Assembly (NCBI RefSeq): GCF_000931465.1
Contig: NZ_CP010892.1
Span: 6,285,388-6,349,387 of the forward strand
Direction of reading: 5' to 3'
Length of the DNA: 64,000 bases
DNA from: Pseudomonas sp. MRSN 12121
GTDB taxonomy: Bacteria > Pseudomonadota > Gammaproteobacteria > Pseudomonadales > Pseudomonadaceae
In this document: in pieces, positions 41,647 through 49,275 of the stretch
Layout of the letters: each line of letters opens with the position of its first letter
Numbering within the stretch: the first letter of the stretch is position 1
Notes under the pieces: model-generated
The model's input: the letters and a program-made list of their open reading frames with translations, nothing else
Told to the model about the DNA's origin: nothing
Database searches by the model: none
Position numbers and translations under genes: made by a program

Positions 41647-43824
41647 ATGACTGAACACGTTCAAGTCGGTGGCCTGCAGGTCGCCAAAGTCCTGTTCGAC
41701 TTCGTGAACAACGAAGCCATTCCCGGAACCGGCCTCACCGCCGACCAGTTCTGGGCCGGTGCCGACAAGGTCATCCATGACCTGGCGCCGAAGAACAAAG
41801 CCCTACTCGCCAAACGCGACGATTTCCAGGCGCGTATCGATGCCTGGCACCAATCCCGTGCCGGACAAGCCCACGACGCCGTGGCCTACAAAGCCTTTCT
41901 GCAAGACATCGGTTATCTGCTGCCAGAAGCGGCGGACTTCCAGGCCACGACGCAAAACGTCGATGACGAGATCGCCCGCACGGCCGGTCCGCAACTGGTG
42001 GTCCCGGTGATGAACGCCCGCTTCGCCCTCAACGCTTCCAACGCCCGCTGGGGCTCGCTGTACGACGCGCTTTATGGCACCGACGCCATCAGCGAAGCCG
42101 GCGGCGCGGAAAAAGGCAAAGGCTACAACAAGGTCCGCGGCGACAAGGTCATCGCCTTCGCCCGTGCCTTCCTCGACGAAGCCGCGCCCCTGGCGGCCGG
42201 CTCCCATGTCGACTCCACCGGCTACAAGATCGTCGGCGGCAAGCTGGTGGTCGCCCTCAAGGGCGGCAGCAACAGCGGCCTGCGCGACGATGCCCAACTG
42301 ATCGGCTACCAGGGCGATGCCGCGGCACCGACCGCGGTCCTGCTGAAGCACCACGGCCTGCACTTCGAGATCCAGATCGACGCGTCCACCCCGGTCGGCC
42401 AGACCGACGCCGCGGGCGTCAAGGACGTGCTGATGGAAGCCGCCCTGACCACCATCATGGACTGCGAAGACTCGGTCGCCGCCGTCGATGCCGACGACAA
42501 GGTGGTGATCTACCGCAACTGGCTCGGCCTGATGAAGGGCGACCTGGCCGAGGAAGTGGCCAAGGGTGGCCAGACCTTCACCCGCACCATGAACGCCGAC
42601 CGCGAATACACCGCGCCCGACGGCGGCAACGTCAAGCTGCACGGCCGTTCGCTGCTGTTCGTACGCAACGTGGGTCACCTGATGACCATCGACGCGATCC
42701 TCGACAGCCAGGGCAACGAAGTGCCGGAAGGCATCCTCGACGGCCTGGTCACCAGCCTGGCGGCGATCCACAACCTCAACGGCAACACCTCGCGCACCAA
42801 CAGCCGCACCGGCTCGGTGTACATCGTCAAGCCGAAGATGCACGGCCCGGAAGAAGTGGCGTTCACCAACGAGCTGTTCGGGCGCATCGAAGACGTTCTG
42901 AAACTGCCGCGCAATACCCTGAAGGTCGGGATCATGGACGAGGAGCGCCGTACCACGGTCAACCTCAAGGCCTGCATCAAGGCGGCCAGCGAGCGCGTGG
43001 TGTTCATCAACACCGGCTTCCTCGACCGTACCGGCGACGAAATCCACACCTCCATGGAAGCCGGCGCCGTGGTGCGCAAGGCCGAGATGAAGGCTGCCAA
43101 GTGGATTGGCGCCTATGAGAACTGGAACGTCGATATCGGCCTCTCCACCGGCCTGCAAGGCCGTGCCCAGATCGGCAAGGGCATGTGGGCCATGCCCGAC
43201 CTGATGGCCGCCATGCTCGAACAGAAAATCGCCCACCCGCTGGCCGGTGCCAACACCGCCTGGGTGCCGTCGCCGACCGCAGCGGCCCTGCACGCCCTGC
43301 ATTACCACAAGGTCGACGTGTTCGCCCGCCAGGCCGAACTGGCCAAGCGCGCCCGCGCTTCGGTGGACGACATCCTGACCATTCCATTGGCCAGCAACAC
43401 CAACTGGTCGGCCGACGAGATCAAGAACGAACTGGACAACAACGCCCAGGGCATTCTCGGTTACGTGGTGCGCTGGATCGACCAGGGCGTGGGTTGCTCC
43501 AAGGTGCCGGACATCAACGATGTCGGCCTGATGGAAGACCGCGCCACCCTGCGGATCTCCAGCCAGCACATCGCCAACTGGCTGCGCCACGGCGTCGTCA
43601 CCGAGGCCCAGGTCCTGGAAAGCCTCAAGCGCATGGCGCCCGTGGTGGACCGGCAGAACGCCGGCGACACCCTGTACCGCCCGCTGGCGCCGAACTTCGA
43701 CAGCAATATCGCCTTCCAGGCGGCGGTCGAACTGGTGATCGAAGGCACCAAGCAGCCGAACGGCTACACCGAGCCGGTGCTGCACCGTCGGCGTCGCGAG
43801 TTCAAGGCCCGCAACGGCCTGTAA
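41647..43824 (+). CDS. glcB: Malate synthase G
   Basis: A 725-residue single-chain enzyme that condenses glyoxylate with acetyl-CoA to malate in the glyoxylate bypass and glycolate use. Typical blocks are LMEAALTTIMDCEDSVAAVD, LLFVRNVGHLMTID and IKAASERVVFINTGFLDRTG. The ATG at 41647 (MTEHVQVGGLQ) has GAGG upstream. It is followed by a strong terminator. It is a single-gene unit with a long upstream region, and no glc operon genes accompany it. Confidence 0.97.
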   Translation: MTEHVQVGGLQVAKVLFDFVNNEAIPGTGLTADQFWAGADKVIHDLAPKNKALLAKRDDFQARIDAWHQSRAGQAHDAVAYKAFLQDIGYLLPEAADFQATTQNVDDEIARTAGPQLVVPVMNARFALNASNARWGSLYDALYGTDAISEAGGAEKGKGYNKVRGDKVIAFARAFLDEAAPLAAGSHVDSTGYKIVGGKLVVALKGGSNSGLRDDAQLIGYQGDAAAPTAVLLKHHGLHFEIQIDASTPVGQTDAAGVKDVLMEAALTTIMDCEDSVAAVDADDKVVIYRNWLGLMKGDLAEEVAKGGQTFTRTMNADREYTAPDGGNVKLHGRSLLFVRNVGHLMTIDAILDSQGNEVPEGILDGLVTSLAAIHNLNGNTSRTNSRTGSVYIVKPKMHGPEEVAFTNELFGRIEDVLKLPRNTLKVGIMDEERRTTVNLKACIKAASERVVFINTGFLDRTGDEIHTSMEAGAVVRKAEMKAAKWIGAYENWNVDIGLSTGLQGRAQIGKGMWAMPDLMAAMLEQKIAHPLAGANTAWVPSPTAAALHALHYHKVDVFARQAELAKRARASVDDILTIPLASNTNWSADEIKNELDNNAQGILGYVVRWIDQGVGCSKVPDINDVGLMEDRATLRISSQHIANWLRHGVVTEAQVLESLKRMAPVVDRQNAGDTLYRPLAPNFDSNIAFQAAVELVIEGTKQPNGYTEPVLHRRRREFKARNGL

Positions 43825-43841
43825 AAAGCGGCGGTAAATGA

Positions 43842-43873
43842 AAAAGCCCCGGTCGCAGGACCGGGGCTTTTTT
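43842..43873 (+). terminator. Terminator of glcB
   Basis: Stem GCCCCGGTC (43846-43854) / GACCGGGGC (43859-43867) with A-run before and T6 after. It can also serve the convergent receiver gene. Confidence 0.93.
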
Positions 43874-43896
43874 CTTCGTGCTTCGGCGACTGCCGC

Positions 43897-44343
43897 CTAG
43901 CGCACCACTCCCAGCTCATGCTTGACCAGCGCCAGCAGCTTGCCGGTATCGATCGGCTTGAGCAGGAAGTCCACCACGCTCAAATGCATGGCAGCGATGG
44001 CGTCGCGCACGTCGGCATCGCCGGAAATGATGATGATCGGCAGCGCCGCCCGCTCCGACTCGCGCACCTGGCGGATCAGGTCCAGGCCATTGCAGGGCGC
44101 CATGCGCAGATCGGTGATCAGCAGTCCGATGGACTTGTTCGAGTTCAACAGTTCAAGCGCTGCCTTGCCACTGGCCGCAGTCATGCAGCGAATGCCATCG
44201 AGCCCCAGGATCTCCGACAGCAGCTCGCGAGCGTCCTTGTCGTCGTCGGCGATCAGTACTCGCTGAGGCGGCAGGTCAGGCTCGAGCATCACGGCGTTCA
44301 GCGCCTCACGCTCGTCATCGCTCAAAATATCGTGGTCGGGCAT
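43897..44343 (-). CDS. Stand-alone response-regulator receiver protein
   Basis: The 148-residue protein has one receiver domain from residue about 27 to the end. The phosphoacceptor is Asp78 in LLITDLRM, with the acidic pair in ADDD near residues 32-35, the Ser of IIISGD and Lys in LLKPID. There is no output domain; a 25-residue acidic lead precedes the receiver. It may act by protein contact. No kinase is adjacent. It diverges from the cNMP/CBS/DUF294 gene over a 208-base gap. Confidence 0.9.
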   Translation of the reverse strand: MPDHDILSDDEREALNAVMLEPDLPPQRVLIADDDKDARELLSEILGLDGIRCMTAASGKAALELLNSNKSIGLLITDLRMAPCNGLDLIRQVRESERAALPIIIISGDADVRDAIAAMHLSVVDFLLKPIDTGKLLALVKHELGVVR

Positions 44344-44551
44344 GGCACTCTCTACATATTCAAATCAATCCCCTAGCACAGTGGTCAGACATCGCTAAGC
44401 AGGCCTTCAATGTGCACTTCGTCGGATTTTTTTCCAATAGTCCGATAAGCACATTTTTTGCGTTTTCATCGACGCCTTGAAGCGAATGGGCAGGTGCCGG
44501 GCCGCTACCTAGACTTACGTCCAATGGGCACCCCGCACCGGGGGACCGACC

Positions 44552-46537
44552 ATGGCCGCAGACCCGACCACGACAAATCCAAAAAAGACTGCGGTAATGG
44601 TTATGAGCAAAGCGGATGCCTTCACCCAGGCAGGGAAAACCGCGGTGTTGCAGAACATCCACGGCACGATGCAATTCCTCCAGCGGTTCCCCCCTTTCAA
44701 TCAGATGGAAAACGCTCACCTGGCCTATCTGGTCGAGCAATGCCAGCTGCGCTTCTACGGGCCCGGCGAGAGCATCATCAAGCCCGCCGACGGGCCGGTG
44801 GAACACTTCTATATCGTCAAGCAGGGGCGGGTCGTCGGCGAGCGCCCGCACACGGCCAAGGGCGGCACCGAAACCACCTTCGAGATCACCACCGGCGAGT
44901 GCTTTCCCCTCGCCGCGCTGCTGGGCGAGCGCGCCACCCGGACCGAGCACCTGGCGGCCGAAGACACCTTCTGCCTGCAACTGAACAAGCCCGCCTTCAT
45001 CAAGCTGTTTGCGCTCTGCGCGGTGTTCCGCGACTTCGCCCTGCGCGGCGTCAGCAGCCTGCTGGACCAGGTCAACCAGCAGGTCCAGCAGAAAGCCGTG
45101 GAAACCCTCGGCACCCAATATTCCCTCAACACCCGGCTGGGCGAGCTGGCGATGCGTCACCCGGTGACCTGCAGCCCGACCACGGCGCTGCGCGAAGCCG
45201 TGAGCCTGATGCACGAACAGCAGGTGGGCAGCATCGTGGTCGTGGACGAGCACAAGGCGCCGCTGGGCATTTTCACCCTGCGCGACCTGCGCCAGGTGGT
45301 GGCCGACGGCACCAGCGACTTCGACCAGGGCATCGAACGCCACATGACCCAGGCACCGTTCGCCCTGTCGCCGGACCACAGCGCCTTTGACGCCGCCATC
45401 GCCATGACCGAACGCCACATCGCCCACGTCTGCCTGGTCAAGGACAGGCGCCTGTGTGGCGTGGTGTCCGAGCGCGATCTGTTTTCCCTGCAACGGGTCG
45501 ACCTGGTGCACCTGGCACGCACCATCCGCAACGCGCCGCGCATCGACAACTTGGTGGCGATGCGCGGCGAAATCGGCCAACTGGTGGAGCGCATGCTGGC
45601 CCATGGCGCCTCTTCGACCCAGATCACCCACATCATCACCCTGCTCAACGACCACACGGTGTGCCGGGTGATCGAACTGACCCTGGCCGACAAGGGCGAC
45701 CCCGGCGTGCCGTTCAGCTGGCTGTGTTTCGGCAGCGAGGGCCGGCGCGAGCAGACCCTGCACACCGACCAGGACAACGGCATCCTGTTCGAGGCACGCG
45801 ACGCCGTCCATGCCGCCGAAATTCGCGGCAAGCTGCTGCCCCTGGCGCAGCAGATCAACCAGAGCCTGGCGTTGTGCGGCTTCAGCCTGTGCAAGGGCAA
45901 GATCATGGCCGGCAATCCCGAGCTGTGCCTGTCCCGGGCCGAATGGGCCCGGCGCTTCGCCGCGTTCATCCGCGAGGCCACGCCGCAAAACCTGCTGGAT
46001 TCGAGCATCTACTTCGACCTGCGAGTGGTCTGGGGCGACGAGCAGGGTTGTGCGCAACTGCGCCGCGGCATTCTCGACCAGGTCGGCGACAACCGCCTGT
46101 TCCAGCGCATGATGGCCGAGAACGCGTTGCGCCAGCGTCCGCCGGTGGGGCGCTTCCGCGAGTTCGTGCTGGCTCGGAAAAATGGCGAGAAAGCCACGCT
46201 GGACCTCAAGGTCCAGGGGCTTACGCCCTTCGTCGACGGTGCGCGCCTGCTGGCCCTGGCCAACAACATCGACGCCAACAACACCCTGGAGCGCCTGCGC
46301 CAGCTGGTGGCCAGGGAGGTCATCGACCCCCTCGACGGTGCCGCCTATGAGGAGGCCTACCACTTCATCCAGCAAACCCGCATGCAGCAACATCAATTGC
46401 AGACCCGGCAGAACCTGCCCTATTCCAACCGCGTCGACCCGGACAGCCTCAACCACCTGGACCGGCGGATCCTGCGCGAATCGCTGCGCCAGGCCCAGCG
46501 CCTGCAAAGCAGCCTGACGCTGAGGTATCAGCTATGA
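44552..46537 (+). CDS. cNMP-binding / CBS / DUF294 nucleotidyltransferase-like protein
   Basis: A 661-residue multidomain cytoplasmic protein: cyclic-nucleotide-binding-like domain (about 40-160), two CBS domains (about 195-325), DUF294 nucleotidyltransferase domain and a C-terminal DUF294_C helical domain (about 510-650). The transferase motif G-S-E-G-R-R-E at 394-400 with the metal aspartates in DQDN (406-409) resembles GlnD/GlnE adenylyl- and uridylyl-transferases. It may modify a protein in response to cNMP and adenosine ligands (inference). The ATG at 44552 has GGGGGA upstream. It is coupled to the exonuclease gene by ATGA overlap. Confidence 0.88.
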   Translation: MAADPTTTNPKKTAVMVMSKADAFTQAGKTAVLQNIHGTMQFLQRFPPFNQMENAHLAYLVEQCQLRFYGPGESIIKPADGPVEHFYIVKQGRVVGERPHTAKGGTETTFEITTGECFPLAALLGERATRTEHLAAEDTFCLQLNKPAFIKLFALCAVFRDFALRGVSSLLDQVNQQVQQKAVETLGTQYSLNTRLGELAMRHPVTCSPTTALREAVSLMHEQQVGSIVVVDEHKAPLGIFTLRDLRQVVADGTSDFDQGIERHMTQAPFALSPDHSAFDAAIAMTERHIAHVCLVKDRRLCGVVSERDLFSLQRVDLVHLARTIRNAPRIDNLVAMRGEIGQLVERMLAHGASSTQITHIITLLNDHTVCRVIELTLADKGDPGVPFSWLCFGSEGRREQTLHTDQDNGILFEARDAVHAAEIRGKLLPLAQQINQSLALCGFSLCKGKIMAGNPELCLSRAEWARRFAAFIREATPQNLLDSSIYFDLRVVWGDEQGCAQLRRGILDQVGDNRLFQRMMAENALRQRPPVGRFREFVLARKNGEKATLDLKVQGLTPFVDGARLLALANNIDANNTLERLRQLVAREVIDPLDGAAYEEAYHFIQQTRMQQHQLQTRQNLPYSNRVDPDSLNHLDRRILRESLRQAQRLQSSLTLRYQL

Positions 46538-47241
46538 GCCTGTTCGCCTGGCTGCGCCCGGCCAGCGCGCCGCTCGACGCTACCCAGCAACGGCGCCGCG
46601 AGCGCCTGCCCGGTGCTCCGGCACTGGGCGAGTGCAGCCTGCGCGAGCAGCGCTGGGTGGTGCTGGACCTGGAAACCACGGGGCTCAACCTCAACCGCGA
46701 TCAGGTGCTGTCCATCGGGGCGGTGGTCATCGAAGACGGTGCCATCGATTTCAGCCAGCAGTTCGAGCGCACCCTGCAACGCAGCGAGCACAAGCTCAGC
46801 CCCAGCGTACTGATCCATGGCCTGGGGCCCAGCGCGATCGCCGCCGGCAGCGACCCGGTGGAGGCCTTGCTGGATTTCATGGAGTTCGTCGGCGACAGCC
46901 CGCTGCTGGCCTTCCATGCGCCGTTCGACCAGCACATGCTCGGCCGCGCCCTGAAGGACAGCCTGGGTTATCGTCTGCAGCATCCCTTCCTCGACGTCGC
47001 CGCCATGGCCCCGCTGCTATGCCCGCAGGCGTCTATCCGCGAAGCCGGGCTGGATGACTGGATGAACCACTTCAAGCTGCACGTCGGCGAGCGCCACCAT
47101 GCCGCCGCCGATGCCCTGGCCACAGCCGAACTGGCGCTGATCCTGTTCAGCCGGGCCCGCCAGCAGCAGATCCACAGCCCGCTGAACCTGCAACAGCGGC
47201 TCAACCAGTGGAAACGCCGCCAGCAGACCCACTCCTTCTGA
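46534..47241 (+). CDS. DnaQ-like 3'-5' exonuclease (DEDDh)
   Basis: A 235-residue protein with the epsilon-type exonuclease motifs: D45-L-E47-T-T-G (ExoI), HAPFDQHML (ExoII) and ERHHAAADALATAEL (ExoIII, with the DEDDh His). It overlaps the upstream gene by four bases, so the two are made together. It is not the replicative DnaQ, which lies with rnhA elsewhere. DNA or RNA as substrate is not known. The conserved pairing with DUF294 proteins suggests a shared pathway. Confidence 0.87.
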   Translation: MSLFAWLRPASAPLDATQQRRRERLPGAPALGECSLREQRWVVLDLETTGLNLNRDQVLSIGAVVIEDGAIDFSQQFERTLQRSEHKLSPSVLIHGLGPSAIAAGSDPVEALLDFMEFVGDSPLLAFHAPFDQHMLGRALKDSLGYRLQHPFLDVAAMAPLLCPQASIREAGLDDWMNHFKLHVGERHHAAADALATAELALILFSRARQQQIHSPLNLQQRLNQWKRRQQTHSF

Positions 47242-47256
47242 TGTAACCGCTGCCGA

Positions 47257-47408
47257 CTGTAGCCGCTGCCGAGCACCAGCGAGGCTGCGATCGACTGCGA
47301 AGCAGGCGCAATCCGGCCAGTGCGTTCCGCCTGAAATACCGCAAGCACAGGCTTTGCGGCCACTACGTGGCCGATCGCAGCCTTGCTGGTGCTCGGCAGC
47401 GGCTACAG
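47257..47408. repeat. REPIN-like inverted pair, TGTAGCCGCTGCCGAGC family
   Basis: Left arm 47257-47293 and right arm 47372-47408 are 37-base near-perfect complements (CTGTAGCCGCTGCCGAGCAC... ). They enclose about 78 bases. The same unit with the same spacing occurs at 55917-56068. Confidence 0.9.
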
Positions 47409-47493
47409 AGCAGCAACAAGGCGGTGACCAGGTATCGGATAAATCGCAGCCGACCGGCGCCCATTGCGCGGCTCTTTGTGCCCTGCCCCAATC

Positions 47494-47513
47494 GCGAATA
47501 ATTCTCGTTAGTT
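47494..47513. promoter_or_regulatory. Possible Fur box before the ECF sigma gene
   Basis: A stretch reading GCGAATAATTCTCGTTAGTT, with NATWAT-like hexamers typical of Pseudomonas Fur sites, 26 bases before the sigma start. The match is partial. Confidence 0.4.
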
Positions 47514-47538
47514 TCAACTTCTCGATTGGTGATGCCCG

Positions 47539-48057
47539 TTGTCGTCAGCCCAAAGCCCCCACAGTGACCTCGTTGGCGCGTTGTATCGCGACCATCGCGG
47601 CTGGCTGCTGGCCTGGCTGCGACGCAACGTCGCCTGCCCGCAACGGGCCGAGGACCTGAGCCAGGACACCTTCGTCCGCCTGCTGGGCCGCGACGAACTG
47701 AAGGCCCCGCACGAACCACGAGCGTTCCTGGTGGCCGTGGCCAAGGGCCTGCTGTTCGACTACTTCCGCCGCGCCGCGCTGGAACAGGCCTACCTCGCCG
47801 AACTGATGCTGGTCCCGGAAGCGGAACAGCCCTCCCCGGAAGAACAGCAACTGATCCTCGACGACCTCAAGGCCATCGACCGCCTGCTGGGCAAGCTGTC
47901 GAGCAAGGCCCGCGCCGCCTTCCTCTATAACCGCCTCGACGGCCTCGGCCATGCCGAGATCGCCGAGCGCCTGGACGTGTCCGTGCCCCGGGTCAGGCAG
48001 TACCTGGCCCAGGGCATCCGCCAGTGCTACATCGCCCTGTACGGGGAGCCGACATGA
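47539..48057 (+). CDS. ECF sigma factor, FecI family
   Basis: A 172-residue sigma-70 with region 2 (LVGALYRDHRGWLLAWLRRN ... AEDLSQDTFVRLL) and region 4 (LDGLGHAEIAERLDVSVPRV). It should direct RNA polymerase to the TonB receptor gene when its FecR partner signals. The start is a TTG at 47539; no ATG is in frame before region 2. Its stop overlaps the fecR start as ATGA. Confidence 0.92.
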   Translation: MSSAQSPHSDLVGALYRDHRGWLLAWLRRNVACPQRAEDLSQDTFVRLLGRDELKAPHEPRAFLVAVAKGLLFDYFRRAALEQAYLAELMLVPEAEQPSPEEQQLILDDLKAIDRLLGKLSSKARAAFLYNRLDGLGHAEIAERLDVSVPRVRQYLAQGIRQCYIALYGEPT

Positions 48058-49040
48058 GCGCGCTCAACGCCAAGCCGGTGTCCGCGCGGGTGCTGGACGC
48101 GGCGATTGCCTGGCAGCTGGCGCTGGATGCCGGCGAGGGCAACCCGATGGCTTGCGAAGAGTTCGCCCGATGGCACGCCGCCGACGAGGAACACGCCCGC
48201 GCCTGGCGCCAGCTGGGCATGCTCGACCAGCGCTTCAGCGTCGCCAGCGGCCCGGCGCGCAACGCCCTGCTGCAATCGCGCGAAGGCCTGCGCCGCCGCG
48301 TGCGCAAACTCGGTGGCGGGCTGGCCAGCATCGCCCTGCTGCTGGGCCTGGCGCTGTTCGCCGGCGAACGTTACGGCCAGCTGGACTACTGGCTCGCCGA
48401 CCAGCGCACCGCCACCGGCGAGCAACGCACCCTGCGCCTGGCCGACGGCACGCTGATCAACCTCAATACCCACAGCGCCCTGGATGTGCGCTTCGACGAA
48501 AAACAGCGGCGCATCGTGCTGCAGGAAGGCGAGATCCTGGTCGAGACCGGCCATGGCGACGCCCGGCCCTTTATCGTCGAGACCCGCGAGGGCCATCTGC
48601 GCGCCCTGGGCACGCGCTTCCTGGTCAAGCGCGAAGCGCAGGGCACGCGTCTGAGCGTGTTGCAATCGGCGGTGGCCGCGCGCCCGGAATCGAGCCCGGA
48701 CGAACAGGTCTTCAAGGAAGGCCAGCAAGTGCTGATGCGCCGCGACAGCCTGGGCCCGCTGCTGGCTCTGAACCCCGGCGCCGATGCCTGGACCCGCGGC
48801 ATGCTGGTGGTGGACAACGCGCGCCTGGCGGATCTGGTGAGCGAGCTGGGGCGCTATCGCCGTGGTCATCTTGGAGTGGCCGATGAGATCGCCGACCTGC
48901 GCATCAGCGGCAGCTTCCCGCTGCACGACACCGACCTGGCCCTGCGCGCGCTGCTGCCCACCCTGCCCGTGGCCATCGAGCAGCACACGCCGTGGTGGGT
49001 GACCCTGGTGGCGCGGGCCGAGCCCAAAGACAAGCCATAG
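48054..49040 (+). CDS. FecR-family anti-sigma / sigma regulator
   Basis: A 328-residue single-span inner-membrane protein: cytoplasmic N-domain (about 1-85, with the AIAWQLALDAG and EFARWHAADEEHARAW blocks), a membrane helix LASIALLLGLALFAGE near 90-105, and a periplasmic FecR domain (TLRLADGTLINLNTHSALDV) with a C-terminal STN-like signalling region. It relays receptor signals to the ECF sigma factor. ATG at 48054 overlaps the sigma stop. Confidence 0.93.
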   Translation: MSALNAKPVSARVLDAAIAWQLALDAGEGNPMACEEFARWHAADEEHARAWRQLGMLDQRFSVASGPARNALLQSREGLRRRVRKLGGGLASIALLLGLALFAGERYGQLDYWLADQRTATGEQRTLRLADGTLINLNTHSALDVRFDEKQRRIVLQEGEILVETGHGDARPFIVETREGHLRALGTRFLVKREAQGTRLSVLQSAVAARPESSPDEQVFKEGQQVLMRRDSLGPLLALNPGADAWTRGMLVVDNARLADLVSELGRYRRGHLGVADEIADLRISGSFPLHDTDLALRALLPTLPVAIEQHTPWWVTLVARAEPKDKP

Positions 49041-49062
49041 CCCCGCAGTGTCCGTGCGGTTG

Positions 49063-49134
49063 TTATCGCGAGCAAGCTTCGCTCCTACAGAAGGCAACAC
49101 AGCCCTGCGTAGGAGCGAAGCTTGCTCGCGATAA
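49063..49134. repeat. REP pair between fecR and the TonB receptor gene
   Basis: Facing copies of the GTAGGAGCGAAGCTTGCTCGCGATAA variant of the family A repeat. This variant has CTCGCGA in place of CCCGCGA. A possible Fur-like AT stretch (about 49188-49203) lies between the repeat and the receptor gene. Confidence 0.85.
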
Positions 49135-49275
49135 GGCCCCTTCGAACACCACCCCACCCACCTGAAACACCCCCGCTTTTACTGAATCGAAATTATTTTC
49201 AATCCGCCCTATCACTTTTCGAATCTCGTGCGGCACATAGGCAATTGAGAAATATTTCCATCCAGGAGCCACCTT

